DNA from: JANOSH01 sp031415695
GTDB taxonomy: Bacteria > Actinomycetota > Acidimicrobiia > Acidimicrobiales > Ilumatobacteraceae
DNA length: 64,000 bases
Direction of reading: 5' to 3'
Assembly: GCA_031415695.1 (NCBI GenBank)
Contig: JANOSH010000032.1
Span: forward strand, 1 to 64,000
Made by a program: the position numbers and the translations under genes. Below the pieces are notes generated by a model. The model ran no database searches. It was not told the origin of the DNA and saw nothing but the letters and a program-made list of their open reading frames with translations. This document shows, in pieces, positions 25,513 to 34,344 of the stretch; position 1 is the first letter of the stretch, and each line of letters opens with the position of its first letter.

Positions 25513-26607
25513 CTAGGACGGGCGGGTCCAACGAAGAATTGTCATGCCATCGGTGCCGGCATCGTGCGGCAAGACACGAGCACCTCGACCATACGGACGC
25601 CACGGCTCCGCAGGGGCAGCCAACTCCGGCCACGAACCATCATCCAGATCAATTGACTCGGCCGCTGTGAGCGTGCAAACGCTGTACACGAGCGTGCCCC
25701 CAGGCCGAATCAGCACCCTGGCCGCGTCGAGAAGCCGGCGCTGAAGCACGACCAATTCGTCGATATCGTTCGGCGTCATGCGCCAACGAGCGTCGGCACG
25801 TCGTCGAAGCGCCCCCAGTCCCGAACAAGGAGCATCGAGTAGTACGCGATCGAACGAGCCAGGACGAAACGGTGCTGCCGTGCCATCGGCGACAATCGAC
25901 ATAACGTCCAGCTGCAATCGTTTGGCGTTCTGACGTACCAAACGAGCCCGATATGGATGCAGGTCAACCGCGACAACCGTGGCGCCCTGCGCCGCAAGCC
26001 GGGTGGATTTACCACCGGGAGCAGCGCACAAATCCAGTACCAACTCGCCTGGACGAGCTTCGACGAGGTCGGCAACCCAGGTAGAACTCGCGTCTTGGAT
26101 GTAGCCATCGTCTCGCGTCGTGACCACAGCAGCTTGGTTCATAGCAACAAGGGTTGACCGGGCGTCATCGGCACCCAGCTCGCGGGTCAGGCGTTCGACA
26201 ATCCAGTCGGGGTAACTCAATTCAGTGGCCAGATCGGGCCAGACAGGCGGATTCCCCGCCACCTTTCGCAGTACTGCGTTCGAGACACCCTTCCACTTAC
26301 CGACAGCGAGATTGACCGTCTCGCCAACAGCGGCATGGGTTGGCACTCGCATGAACAGCAGTTGGTACGCACCCATACGCAGGATGGTTCGCAGTTCGGG
26401 CTCGGGAGGCCGGGCAAGAAACCGATCGACAGCAAAGTCGCAGGCACGACGCATACGCGTCGACCCGTATACCAACTCGGTAACAAAGCCACGGTCGCGG
26501 GTATCGAGACCGCTGTCAGCCAGAAGCTTGGGAACAACCAGATTGGCGTAGCCGCCTTCGTGTTCAATAGTGCGTAACGCTTCGAACGCCACAGACCGGG
26601 CGTTCAT
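25513..26607 (-). CDS. rsmB: 16S rRNA m5C methyltransferase RsmB (Sun/Fmu)
   Basis: RsmB methylates cytosine 967 (E. coli numbering) of 16S rRNA. The 364-residue protein combines an N-terminal NusB-like RNA-binding domain (about 1-130) and a Rossmann methyltransferase with the SAM motif LDLCAAPGGKSTRLA, the PCS motif in LLDAPCSGLGALRRR and the catalytic YSVCTLTAAES. The start MNARSVAFEALRTIE at 26607 overlaps the fmt stop by ATGA and fits the family, so the longer frame up to 26652 is rejected. def-fmt-rsmB is a widely conserved order. Confidence 0.95.
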   Translation of the reverse strand: MNARSVAFEALRTIEHEGGYANLVVPKLLADSGLDTRDRGFVTELVYGSTRMRRACDFAVDRFLARPPEPELRTILRMGAYQLLFMRVPTHAAVGETVNLAVGKWKGVSNAVLRKVAGNPPVWPDLATELSYPDWIVERLTRELGADDARSTLVAMNQAAVVTTRDDGYIQDASSTWVADLVEARPGELVLDLCAAPGGKSTRLAAQGATVVAVDLHPYRARLVRQNAKRLQLDVMSIVADGTAAPFRPGSFDRVLLDAPCSGLGALRRRADARWRMTPNDIDELVVLQRRLLDAARVLIRPGGTLVYSVCTLTAAESIDLDDGSWPELAAPAEPWRPYGRGARVLPHDAGTDGMTILRWTRPS

Positions 26608-27434
26608 GATCCGAGCCGATCGACTGTTGTCCAGCGCACGCCGTTGCGCCAATCGGCATATGACATTGGTCCCTTACCTTCTGGTTGCACGCGTTCTAAC
26701 ACCAGTTCATTGTCGACTACTGATGCTCCTAGGACCTTAAGTCGGCGCCCTCTGAATGTTGTCCAGGCCGCGCCCAGGCGCACAACCCGATGTAGCTGGA
26801 CAGCCGAATGGTTCCAGTCGAGCGCGAAATCGTCGGAGGTCAACTTGGAGGCAGTGGTTGGGACGCCGACCTGGGGTTGAGGATCTCGAAGGCCGGAGCG
26901 TAGACAGCGCACCAACTGTGCCGAACCCGCTTGAACGAGTGAGTTACGAAGCTCGTCGGCTGAGGACGAGCCGACACGAACCTCGACACGGTCGAAGACG
27001 GCACCGGTATCGAGGCCTATGTCGACTTGCATCAGGCACGTACCGGTCACCTGGTCGCCAGCAAGAATCGCTCGCTCAACCGGTGCGGCACCGCGCCAGC
27101 GCGGCAGCAGGGAGAAGTGAATATTTACCATCGGCAGTACTGCGAGTACGTGGGGCTTGATCAGTTGGCCGAATGCAACGACCACTGCGAGTTCGGCACC
27201 TACGTCGAGCGCATCGTCAACTGAATGACTGACCGGCAACCCCAATTCGAGCGCCGCAGCCTTAACCGGGGACGGGGACAGGTCGCTCCCCCGACCTCGA
27301 CGTTTGTCGACTCGCGAAACGACCAGGGCAACATCAAACCCGGCGCTGACGAGCGTCTTGAGGGGCGGCACAGCCATCGATGGTGTTCCGAGATACACAA
27401 GGCGCTGTGGAAACTCGGGTATAGGGGCAAGCAT
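26604..27434 (-). CDS. fmt: Methionyl-tRNA formyltransferase, shortened C-terminal domain
   Basis: Fmt formylates initiator Met-tRNA using 10-formyl-THF. The 276-residue protein has the N-terminal formyltransferase fold with VNIHFSLLPRWRGAAPVERAI (the catalytic Asn-His block and the SLLP loop) and the DIGLDTGAVF signature. The C-terminal tRNA-binding domain is compact: after WTTFRGRRLKVLGASVVDN the chain goes almost directly to ELVLERVQPEGKGPMS, omitting about 30 residues that the usual ~310-residue enzyme has there. It is coupled to def (1-nt TGATG overlap) and rsmB (ATGA). Confidence 0.95.
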   Translation of the reverse strand: MLAPIPEFPQRLVYLGTPSMAVPPLKTLVSAGFDVALVVSRVDKRRGRGSDLSPSPVKAAALELGLPVSHSVDDALDVGAELAVVVAFGQLIKPHVLAVLPMVNIHFSLLPRWRGAAPVERAILAGDQVTGTCLMQVDIGLDTGAVFDRVEVRVGSSSADELRNSLVQAGSAQLVRCLRSGLRDPQPQVGVPTTASKLTSDDFALDWNHSAVQLHRVVRLGAAWTTFRGRRLKVLGASVVDNELVLERVQPEGKGPMSYADWRNGVRWTTVDRLGS

Positions 27435-27958
27435 CAGCGAAGAAAGAGGCGCTTACGCTCGCGCCCCTTAGGTGGCGCGTCTTGCATTCGGCGCCATTCG
27501 GCTAGTGCATCGCGGCGCTGATCTGGGAGCATCCGTTCAAACATCAACACCCCGTTCAGATGATCAAGTTCGTGTTGGAACAGGCGCGCTAGCAACTCGG
27601 TCGCCTCGATCTGGACCTCGTTGCCATCGAGGTCACGAGCTTCGACCAACACATCTTTGGGTCGCATCATCTCGACATAGAGTCCGGGAATCGACAGACA
27701 TCCCTCCTCGTACACCCACTCGCCACTGGACTCGGTAATGCGTGGATTCACAAGCGTGAAGGGTCCATCGCCGACGTCGTAGACGAACAATTGCTTCTGG
27801 ACGCCAATTTGGGGTGCCGCAAGGCCGAGCCCCGGAGCGTCGTACATTATGTCGAACATCTCATCAACAAGTCGAACAACTTTGCCGTCAATGTCTGCAA
27901 TTTCAGCCGCTGGCGTCTTGAGCACCGGGTCGCCGAAGATGCGTATCTCGTGAGCCAT
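27434..27958 (-). CDS. def: Peptide deformylase
   Basis: Def removes the N-formyl group from nascent proteins. The 174-residue metalloenzyme has all three motifs: GLGLAAPQIG (motif 1), EEGCLSIPG (motif 2, metal Cys) and QHELDHLNGVL (motif 3, HExxH). ATG 27958 (MAHEIRIFGDPVL) is the natural start; the longer frame upstream crosses the divergent methyltransferase gene. It is the first gene of def-fmt-rsmB. The C-terminal basic tail (GRERKRLFLR) is longer than in E. coli. Confidence 0.96.
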   Translation of the reverse strand: MAHEIRIFGDPVLKTPAAEIADIDGKVVRLVDEMFDIMYDAPGLGLAAPQIGVQKQLFVYDVGDGPFTLVNPRITESSGEWVYEEGCLSIPGLYVEMMRPKDVLVEARDLDGNEVQIEATELLARLFQHELDHLNGVLMFERMLPDQRRDALAEWRRMQDAPPKGRERKRLFLR

Positions 27959-27976
27959 AGATGACAGGCTACTGAG

Positions 27977-28561
27977 GTGAGCCAGTACTTCGCAGAGTCC
28001 CCCACAACGGCCTCGAAACCGGCGTCGGTGCAATTGGCCCTTGCCGACGTCACGTTGCAGCTCACAACCGACCGCGGCGTGTTCAGCCATGGCGACATCG
28101 ACGTCGGCACCAAGCTCCTGCTGCAGGAAGCCGGAACCCCTGCGGGAAACACTCTCGTTGACCTAGGATGCGGGTACGGACCCATGGCGTGCACGATGGC
28201 CGCTCGATCGCCGACCGCAACCGTCTGGGCAGTGGACGTCAACGAACGAGCACGAGATCTCTGCCGTACGAACGCCCACGACAACCGACTGACCAACGTC
28301 ACAACGCTGAGCCCAACCCAATGGCCCGCCGGTCAACTCATCGACACGCTGTGGTCCAACCCGCCCATCCGAATCGGGAAAGTCGCACTTCACGACATGT
28401 TGACAACATGGCTCGCCCGACTTGCGCCAACGGGAACGGCGCTGCTTGTCGTGCAACGACATCTCGGAGCCGACTCGCTGCAAACATGGATCGAGGGACT
28501 CGGGCGGAGCACGAAGCGCGTCTCGTCGCGGCACGGCTATCGATTGCTTGAAGTGTCATGA
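27977..28561 (+). CDS. RsmC-like small-domain methyltransferase
   Basis: A 194-residue class I SAM-dependent methyltransferase. The SAM loop is VDLGCGYGPMACTMA (about 60-74) and the catalytic SNPPIRIGK motif (about 128-136) matches the guanine-N2 16S rRNA methyltransferase (RsmC/YbxB) group. It starts with GTG at 27977, only 18 bp from the divergent def ATG, and overlaps the next gene by 4 nt (ATGA). The two plus-strand RNA-modification genes form a small operon inserted among minus-strand genes. Its exact rRNA target is not certain. Confidence 0.85.
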   Translation: MSQYFAESPTTASKPASVQLALADVTLQLTTDRGVFSHGDIDVGTKLLLQEAGTPAGNTLVDLGCGYGPMACTMAARSPTATVWAVDVNERARDLCRTNAHDNRLTNVTTLSPTQWPAGQLIDTLWSNPPIRIGKVALHDMLTTWLARLAPTGTALLVVQRHLGADSLQTWIEGLGRSTKRVSSRHGYRLLEVS

Positions 28562-29121
28562 GCCGACAACTCGACGGCACCGGAATGAAACGGCTCCACC
28601 GTTCGTGGCGGCAACGCTCAGGAGGTCGGCTCGCGCTTATCTTGGATGGTCTAGGAACTCCCGCCAACGTGGGCGGCATTATCCGTTCGGCCGCGGCGTA
28701 CCGCATCGAACAGGTCTGGCTCGCCGGGCCGACACCGGGTCCTGATCACGGCGGCGTGGCCAGGACAGCACTAGGCACCGATCGCTACATCGAGTTTGTG
28801 TCGACGTCGACCACAGTCGAGGCTATTGCCGCCGCACAAGCAAATGGATATCTCGTAGTCGGAATCGAACTCACAGACGATGCCGTTGCTCTACACACCC
28901 TGGACCTTCCCAGCGATGTGTGTCTTGTCGTGGGTCATGAGGATCACGGCATTGGCAAGCTCGCCATCGCGGCGTGCGACCGCGTGGCCTATCTTCCGCA
29001 ACTCGGCAAGGTGGGCAGTCTTAATGTCGCTACGGCGACGGCCATTGCAATCTACGAGGTCCGACGGCGATCGTGGGCGGGCGACGAGTTGCCTCTGGGT
29101 CCAGACGACGATGACGTCTAG
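28558..29121 (+). CDS. SpoU/TrmH-family RNA 2'-O-methyltransferase
   Basis: A 187-residue SPOUT methyltransferase without the N-terminal substrate domain of the larger paralogue at 20797-21522. Motif 1 is DGLGTPANVGGIIRSAAAY, motif 2 CLVVGHEDHGIG and motif 3 VGSLNVATATAIAIYE. The size resembles TrmH-like enzymes acting on tRNA or rRNA; the target is unknown. The acidic tail (LGPDDDDV) is unusual. Its ATG overlaps the stop of the upstream methyltransferase gene. It is convergent with the CDF gene, with five bases between. Confidence 0.86.
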   Translation: MSRQLDGTGMKRLHRSWRQRSGGRLALILDGLGTPANVGGIIRSAAAYRIEQVWLAGPTPGPDHGGVARTALGTDRYIEFVSTSTTVEAIAAAQANGYLVVGIELTDDAVALHTLDLPSDVCLVVGHEDHGIGKLAIAACDRVAYLPQLGKVGSLNVATATAIAIYEVRRRSWAGDELPLGPDDDDV

Positions 29122-29126
29122 CGGAC

Positions 29127-29738
29127 CTAGCAACATTCGTGGCCGCGCCACGACTCGCGGCCTTCGCGTACGGCAAGTACGGCAATGCCGATAGCGGCCA
29201 CGGGATCAGCCCAGGTCCATCCGAGCGTCGCCCGGATGACGAGTCCGGCGAGCAGAATGGCGGAGAGATACGTACACAGCTTCGTTTGCTTTGATTCGGC
29301 GATCAAGGCTCGGCTGTTCAACCGCTCGCCGGTGATCCGTTTCGCCCGTGCCAATGACGGCATAACGAGTAATGACAGCGACGCAATGATGATACCGATG
29401 GTCGAGGTTTCGGGCTCGGACTTGCTGACCAGATCGCGGACGCCGTCGATGGTTACGTACGCCGCCAGCGCGAAGAATGACAAGGCGATAAGCCGTAGAG
29501 CCAGGCGTTCGCGGTCCTCGTCGACTCCCTTGAGGTACCACAGCGCAACAACCGCGGCGCACACCTCGATCGATGCATCGAGGCCGAAGCCGAAGAGCGC
29601 CGATGAGTTCGCCGATGCTCCGGCAATGAGCGCCACTGTTGCCTCGACCACGTTCCACGTGATTGTGGCCATGACGAGCCAGGTGGAACGTCGGCGCAGC
29701 GCGTTAAGGTCAGTGGGGCGAGCGGTGGTGTCGGTCAT
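29127..29738 (-). CDS. Cation diffusion facilitator family transporter, transmembrane part only
   Basis: A 203-residue membrane protein with five or six predicted hydrophobic segments. The CDF-type acidic residue in the second transmembrane segment appears in FGFGLDASIE (about 50-59), and a second one in WADPVAAIGIAVL (about 173-185). The cytosolic C-terminal domain of full-size CDF exporters is absent; such short forms are commonly paired with ArsR-type sensors. It is coupled to the upstream arsR-like gene by an ATGA overlap, so it probably exports the metal that the regulator senses. The metal is not determinable from sequence. Confidence 0.85.
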   Translation of the reverse strand: MTDTTARPTDLNALRRRSTWLVMATITWNVVEATVALIAGASANSSALFGFGLDASIEVCAAVVALWYLKGVDEDRERLALRLIALSFFALAAYVTIDGVRDLVSKSEPETSTIGIIIASLSLLVMPSLARAKRITGERLNSRALIAESKQTKLCTYLSAILLAGLVIRATLGWTWADPVAAIGIAVLAVREGRESWRGHECC

Positions 29739-30166
29739 GATCCGCTCGTGTGACGTAAATGCTCGGCCGTGACATCGAGCAGCAGGCGGACATGAGCATC
29801 AGACAGCGAGTAGAACACCATGCGGCCATCACGTCGGGAACGAACAATCCTGGCCGTGCGCAAGAGGCGAAGAGCGTGCGACACCGAGGTCTCCGGTGCC
29901 CCGACTACCGCCGAAAGATCGCAAACGCACAGTTCGCCGGCGTCGACGAGCGCGTAGAGCAACCGCACCCGGTTAGGGTCGCCGAGGAGCTTGAAAAGTT
30001 CGGTGACGCTCGTGATCTCGATTTGTGGCAACGCCCGATGCCTGGCGGCTGCCACCTTGTCGGCATCGATGGCGCGAACTTCACACTGATCGGCTACGGC
30101 TTGAACGTATTGCATATAGGAACAAGTGTACATATATACGACAGTTTGAACAAGGGAACCGAGCAT
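29735..30166 (-). CDS. ArsR/SmtB-family metal-responsive repressor
   Basis: A winged-helix repressor of 143 residues from the first start. The core LFKLLGDPNRVRLLYALVDAGELCVCDLSA carries the Cys-x-Cys of an alpha-3 metal site (ELCVCDL), and the recognition helix is SVSHALRLLRTARIVRSRRDGR. Extra Cys residues near the N-terminus and a His in the C-terminal helix could complete a Cd/Pb/Zn-type site. Three starts are possible: ATG 30166 (TAATG-coupled to priA), 30133 and 30115. The region 30111-30140 is AT-rich with CATATA repeats 18 bp apart, suggesting its own promoter and operator; if so, the start at 30115 is likely. Confidence 0.88.
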   Translation of the reverse strand: MLGSLVQTVVYMYTCSYMQYVQAVADQCEVRAIDADKVAAARHRALPQIEITSVTELFKLLGDPNRVRLLYALVDAGELCVCDLSAVVGAPETSVSHALRLLRTARIVRSRRDGRMVFYSLSDAHVRLLLDVTAEHLRHTSGS

Positions 30167-31890
30167 TACACGCGCAGCGGGTCGACCTCGACACGCAGAC
30201 GGCCAGCCGGCCGCTCGACAGCAGCGAGGACCCTGCTGAGGTGCGTATGGTCGGTCGCCCGTAGCAGATATCGGCCATTGGTAGGCCCCAACACATCGAC
30301 TCGGTCAGTCACCAGTCGGACAGCGTTACAAAATCCCGGAGCCCCAACGCCGGAGACTTCGGCGAGTGCCGAGGACGGCGGAAACCCGAGCGCAGCACGC
30401 TGAAGTCGTTCGCCCGCCACCAGACGACCTGGATCAGAATGCAGGACCGCATCGAACACAGCGTGTCGAGGGTGGCGGGTCTGAACAATGATTCGCCCGC
30501 CACCCGATCTGGCACCGACCAGTCTGGCCGCCAACGACAACAGTGCCATTGCCTGCTCGTTGGCACGATATCGGGGCGCAAATAGCTCACCGTCGATGTC
30601 GACAAAGACAACAACATCAGCGCCGCGAACCTGCCGCAGCACAGCTTCAGTGCCAACGTACACACGCGCTTCGGGGAGAGGAAAAGAAGTTGACGCAGTC
30701 ACCTCGACCACCGGTTCACCTACGGATGCCTCGATCTCGGACCGAAGTCGCGCCGCCCCACGACGCAACCGCTTCATCCGACTCGAACCGCACGCCAAAC
30801 AGATCACTGGACGGTTCGTACCACAACGGGCACACACAAGCTGCTCGTCGGGCTGGCCAACAATCGCATCGCAAGTCTCGCATCGGGCCAGCTCATCGCA
30901 GGCGACGCAAGCAAGGAGCTTGGCCTGACCGGTCACGTTGGTAACGACAATGACACGGCGTTGCGATCCCAATTCACTCATGGCGCGGTCGGTCAGCAAC
31001 AGGCCCCGATTTTTGTCGGTATCGCGGCCGACGTCGACAATGTCGATGATCGGCCAACCCTCGCGTTCCTCAGACCGAGACACAGTTGTCAGCGCGAACG
31101 TGTCGAGCGCCTCCAACGTAGGCATCGGCGATACGAGCACACACGGCACCCCTGCACGCCGGGCCCGCTCAATCGCCACATCGCGGGCATTCCAGGTCGG
31201 TGATTGTGCCTGTTGATGACTCTCGTCGTGCTCGTCGAAGACAACGATGGCCTTGATGTCTCGTACCGGTGCCCACACCGCGGCACGGGTTCCGATGGCG
31301 GATCCGCCCCCTGCGATCTGAGCCCAGTCACGCGGCGCGAGCGAGATGTCGATGCCACCGCGGCGCAAGCGAGCCCCAAGCTGGCGGGCCGCTCCGACCG
31401 TTGGAACCAGGATGAGCGCATTGCCACGACGGCATGCGCTTATAGCAACGTTGTAGCCGTCGCTTGTGGGTGGGAGCCGAAAGACGGCTCCGGCACCCTG
31501 GAACAACCCATCGTGCAAAACATCGAGGGTGACCGGCACCGGCAGCGCGACCGGCTTGCGCTCGACAACGTGGAGCACCGTGTTGTCGGGCGAAGCGGTC
31601 GTCAGGAGGTGAGCAGTCCGGCCGAACCACCGATGCGCGGCCCAGTGAGCCAAGTCAACCAGTTCAGCTCGGGGACCCCAACCCACGACCCGGCGAATCG
31701 GTGAAAGCACGACACCGGTGGGCGGCTCGACATCGACTGCCACCACCCAGCCGCGAACGTCTCGACCGCTGAGGCGAATCCGCACGATGGTGCCAACGCG
31801 TATCTGGTCCCGGAACGAACCAGGAACCAGATAGTCGAACGTTTTTTCGAAACCTTTTACGTCGGGTAGTACCCGTACGGCAAGCGACAT
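30166..31890 (-). CDS. priA: Primosomal protein N' (PriA), actinobacterial form without Walker A
   Basis: PriA helps reload the replisome at stalled forks. The 574-residue protein has the N-terminal 3'-DNA-binding domain (SLAVRVLPDVKGFEKTFDYLVPG), a degenerate helicase region in which the ATP-binding loop is replaced by RLPPTSDGYNV and the DEAH-like box reads FDEHDES, and a zinc-binding segment with paired Cys (CVACDELARCETC ... CARCGTNRPVICLACG). Loss of helicase motifs is a known trait of actinobacterial PriA. ATG 31890 (MSLAVRV) is chosen; the long frame upstream of it lies in metK and is not homologous. Confidence 0.9.
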   Translation of the reverse strand: MSLAVRVLPDVKGFEKTFDYLVPGSFRDQIRVGTIVRIRLSGRDVRGWVVAVDVEPPTGVVLSPIRRVVGWGPRAELVDLAHWAAHRWFGRTAHLLTTASPDNTVLHVVERKPVALPVPVTLDVLHDGLFQGAGAVFRLPPTSDGYNVAISACRRGNALILVPTVGAARQLGARLRRGGIDISLAPRDWAQIAGGGSAIGTRAAVWAPVRDIKAIVVFDEHDESHQQAQSPTWNARDVAIERARRAGVPCVLVSPMPTLEALDTFALTTVSRSEEREGWPIIDIVDVGRDTDKNRGLLLTDRAMSELGSQRRVIVVTNVTGQAKLLACVACDELARCETCDAIVGQPDEQLVCARCGTNRPVICLACGSSRMKRLRRGAARLRSEIEASVGEPVVEVTASTSFPLPEARVYVGTEAVLRQVRGADVVVFVDIDGELFAPRYRANEQAMALLSLAARLVGARSGGGRIIVQTRHPRHAVFDAVLHSDPGRLVAGERLQRAALGFPPSSALAEVSGVGAPGFCNAVRLVTDRVDVLGPTNGRYLLRATDHTHLSRVLAAVERPAGRLRVEVDPLRV

Positions 31891-31922
31891 GCCTGCCTGG
31901 CTCGGCAAAATCGAGACTGTAC

Positions 31923-33113
31923 TCAGGAAAGAGCTGCCGTGAAGTCGGCGAGGCGGCTGACGGTCTCCCAGGTGAAGTCGGGGTCGGGACGGCCGAAGTG
32001 ACCGTAAGCAGCGGTCTTTTGGTAGATAGGTCGACGCAGATCGAGATCGCGAAGAATTGCACCCGGGCGAAGGTCGAACGTGGCCCGAACGGCGCGCTCG
32101 ATGACGTCGGGAGCCACCGTTTCGGTACCAAACGTCTCGACCAGGATGCTGACCGGCTGGGCCATACCAATGGCGTACGCCACCTGGACCTCGCAGCGCG
32201 TTGCCGCCCCGGAGGCAACGACATGCTTGGCCACCCAACGGGCCGCGTACGCAGCCGAACGGTCGACCTTCGAGGGGTCCTTACCGGAGAACGCACCGCC
32301 ACCATGACGACCCATGCCGCCGTAGGTGTCGACAATGATCTTTCGACCCGTAAGCCCGGTGTCGGCGTGCGGACCACCAAGGATGAAGACACCCGTGGGG
32401 TTGATATGTACGTCGTAGGCATCGTCGGCGAACTGCGCTGGGACGATTGGACGGATGACCTGCTCGATAAGATCGGGGCGAATCATGCTGTCACGATCGA
32501 CGCCCGGCGCGTGTTGGGTCGAGATAAGCACCGACCGGAGGCGCACTGGGTGCCCATCTTCGTAGTCGAAGGTGACTTGTGTCTTACCGTCGGGGCGAAG
32601 GTAGGGCACGACGTCGGCCTTGCGAACCTCGGTGAGTCGTTCGGCAAGACGGTGAGCCAGCCAGATGGGCAACGGCATGAGGTCGGCAGTTTCGTCACAT
32701 GCGTAACCGAACATCATGCCCTGGTCGCCGGCACCCTGGGCATTGAGGATGTCTTCGCCGCTCTTGCCTGCTCGAACCTCTTCGGACGAATCGACACCCT
32801 GGGCAATGTCGGGCGATTGCTCGTCGATAGACACAATCACGCCGCACGTGTTGCCATCGAAGCCATAGAGCGCGTTGTCGTAACCGATGCCGTTGATGAC
32901 CGAACGGGCCAACTTGGGAATGTCGACATACGCACTGGTAGTGATTTCTCCGGCGACCACGCACAGCCCTGTGGTGAGCAATGTTTCGCACGCAACCCGG
33001 CCGGCGGGATCCACGGCGAGAATAGCGTCGAGCACGGCATCGGATACCTGATCGGCCATCTTGTCGGGATGGCCCTCGGTTACTGATTCCGAAGTAAAGG
33101 TCCAGCGGCTCAC
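31923..33113 (-). CDS. metK: S-adenosylmethionine synthetase
   Basis: MetK makes SAM from methionine and ATP. The 396-residue protein is full length, with the start FTSESVTEGHPDKMADQVSD, the GAGDQGMMFGYACDET motif (about 120-135) and the glycine-rich GGGAFSGKDPSKVDRSAAY motif (about 272-290). It begins with GTG overlapping the coaBC stop (GTGA). It lies between coaBC and priA, the usual actinobacterial position. It supplies SAM for the several methyltransferases encoded nearby. Confidence 0.98.
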   Translation of the reverse strand: MSRWTFTSESVTEGHPDKMADQVSDAVLDAILAVDPAGRVACETLLTTGLCVVAGEITTSAYVDIPKLARSVINGIGYDNALYGFDGNTCGVIVSIDEQSPDIAQGVDSSEEVRAGKSGEDILNAQGAGDQGMMFGYACDETADLMPLPIWLAHRLAERLTEVRKADVVPYLRPDGKTQVTFDYEDGHPVRLRSVLISTQHAPGVDRDSMIRPDLIEQVIRPIVPAQFADDAYDVHINPTGVFILGGPHADTGLTGRKIIVDTYGGMGRHGGGAFSGKDPSKVDRSAAYAARWVAKHVVASGAATRCEVQVAYAIGMAQPVSILVETFGTETVAPDVIERAVRATFDLRPGAILRDLDLRRPIYQKTAAYGHFGRPDPDFTWETVSRLADFTAALS

Positions 33114-34333
33114 ACTTGCTCCTGATGTTCGTTGATAGAGAGAATTTCGATCACGCTGTCCAGAACGGCGTGGGCAATAACACGTTTATCGGCTAGCTCT
33201 AGCGTACGCGACATGCCATTGGGGCGCAGAATGGTGACCGCATTGGTGTCGTGAGCAAACCCGACACCCGGCGCGCTGACATCGTTGGCAACGATGAGGT
33301 CGAGTCGCTTGGCGATGATTTTCTTGGCCGCATTGGCCAAGAGGTCGTCGGTCTCGGCGGCAAACCCGACGAGTACCTGACCGGCGCGTTTGGCTATACC
33401 CAGCCCGAGCAGGATGTCGGTAGTTTTTTCCAGAAGGATGGTGGGAACACCGTTGTCCTTCTTGATCTTCCCGGCCGCGGCTTCAACTGGGCGAAAATCG
33501 GCAACCGCGGCCGCCATGATCACAATGTCACTCACCAGAGCTTCGGCCTCGACAGCTACTTGTAATTGGGCGGCGGTCTCGACGCAAACCAGCGTGACAC
33601 CGGCGGGAGCCGCACGATCGACAGTGGAGATCAAGACCACACTCGCCCCACGTTCGGCGGCCGCAGCAGCAATGGCGTAGCCCTGCTTGCCCGACGAACG
33701 GTTGGCGATAACTCGAACCGCGTCAATGGGTTCACGCGTACCGCCCGCAGTAACGACCACACGTCGACCGACAAGGTCACCCGCCGACAAGGCTCGGATA
33801 ACGGCAGCCACTACGACCTCGGGCTCTTCGAGGCGGCCGCGGCCCGTATCGCCACCGGCCAGATGCCCGACTGCCGGGTCGATCACCAGCACACCGCGAC
33901 GTCGCAGCATCGCAACATTGTCCTGGACCGCTGGATGTTCCCACATCTCGGTGTGCATTGCCGCGGCCACGACAACTGGTGCACGACTGGCAATAAGAAC
34001 GTTGGTCAGTAAGTCCGACGATATGCCATGCGCATACGCCCCGATGAGGCGGGCGGTGGCAGGGGCAACCAGAATGAGGTCGGCCGTTTGACCCAGTTTG
34101 GTGTGCTGAATGGGGTCGGGACCTTCCCACAGCGACGTGCGAGCGGGCTCGCTCGCTAGGGCCGAAAACGTTGTGACCCCGACCATCTTTTCAGCTGCAG
34201 CTGTGAGTACCGGGATGACATGAGCACCAGCGTCGACCAAACGACGACAGATGTCGACCGCTTTGTAGGCTGCAATTCCTCCAGTGACCCCGAGAACGAT
34301 CCGCCTACCAGCCAGCGGAGACAACGGACTCAC
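33110..34333 (-). CDS. coaBC: Bifunctional phosphopantothenoylcysteine decarboxylase / phosphopantothenate-cysteine ligase
   Basis: This 407-residue fusion performs two steps of coenzyme A synthesis. The N-terminal flavoprotein half (CoaC, about 1-190) starts with RRIVLGVTGGIAAYKAVDI and contains the catalytic His in AAAMHTEMWEHPAV. The C-terminal half (CoaB, about 195-400) has VVVTAGGTREPIDAVRVI and NRSSGKQGYAIAAAAAERGA. The start is GTG at 34333, 11 bp after the rpoZ stop. It overlaps metK by 4 nt. Confidence 0.97.
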   Translation of the reverse strand: MSPLSPLAGRRIVLGVTGGIAAYKAVDICRRLVDAGAHVIPVLTAAAEKMVGVTTFSALASEPARTSLWEGPDPIQHTKLGQTADLILVAPATARLIGAYAHGISSDLLTNVLIASRAPVVVAAAMHTEMWEHPAVQDNVAMLRRRGVLVIDPAVGHLAGGDTGRGRLEEPEVVVAAVIRALSAGDLVGRRVVVTAGGTREPIDAVRVIANRSSGKQGYAIAAAAAERGASVVLISTVDRAAPAGVTLVCVETAAQLQVAVEAEALVSDIVIMAAAVADFRPVEAAAGKIKKDNGVPTILLEKTTDILLGLGIAKRAGQVLVGFAAETDDLLANAAKKIIAKRLDLIVANDVSAPGVGFAHDTNAVTILRPNGMSRTLELADKRVIAHAVLDSVIEILSINEHQEQV

Positions 34334-34344
34334 AACGAGGCGGG

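Noticed and set aside
30111..30140. A clean inverted-repeat operator for the ArsR-type regulator
   Set aside because: The AT-rich segment contains direct CATATA repeats, but the dyads I tried have mismatches at most central positions, so I did not call an operator.
31891..32238. N-terminal extension of PriA in the open frame upstream of 31890
   Set aside because: The extension overlaps the metK C-terminus and is Arg/Ser-rich noise, while the PriA family begins at MSLAVRVLPDV.
31998..33086. Plus-strand open frame of 362 codons antisense to metK
   Set aside because: MetK signatures occupy the minus strand throughout; no start signal or homology on the plus strand.
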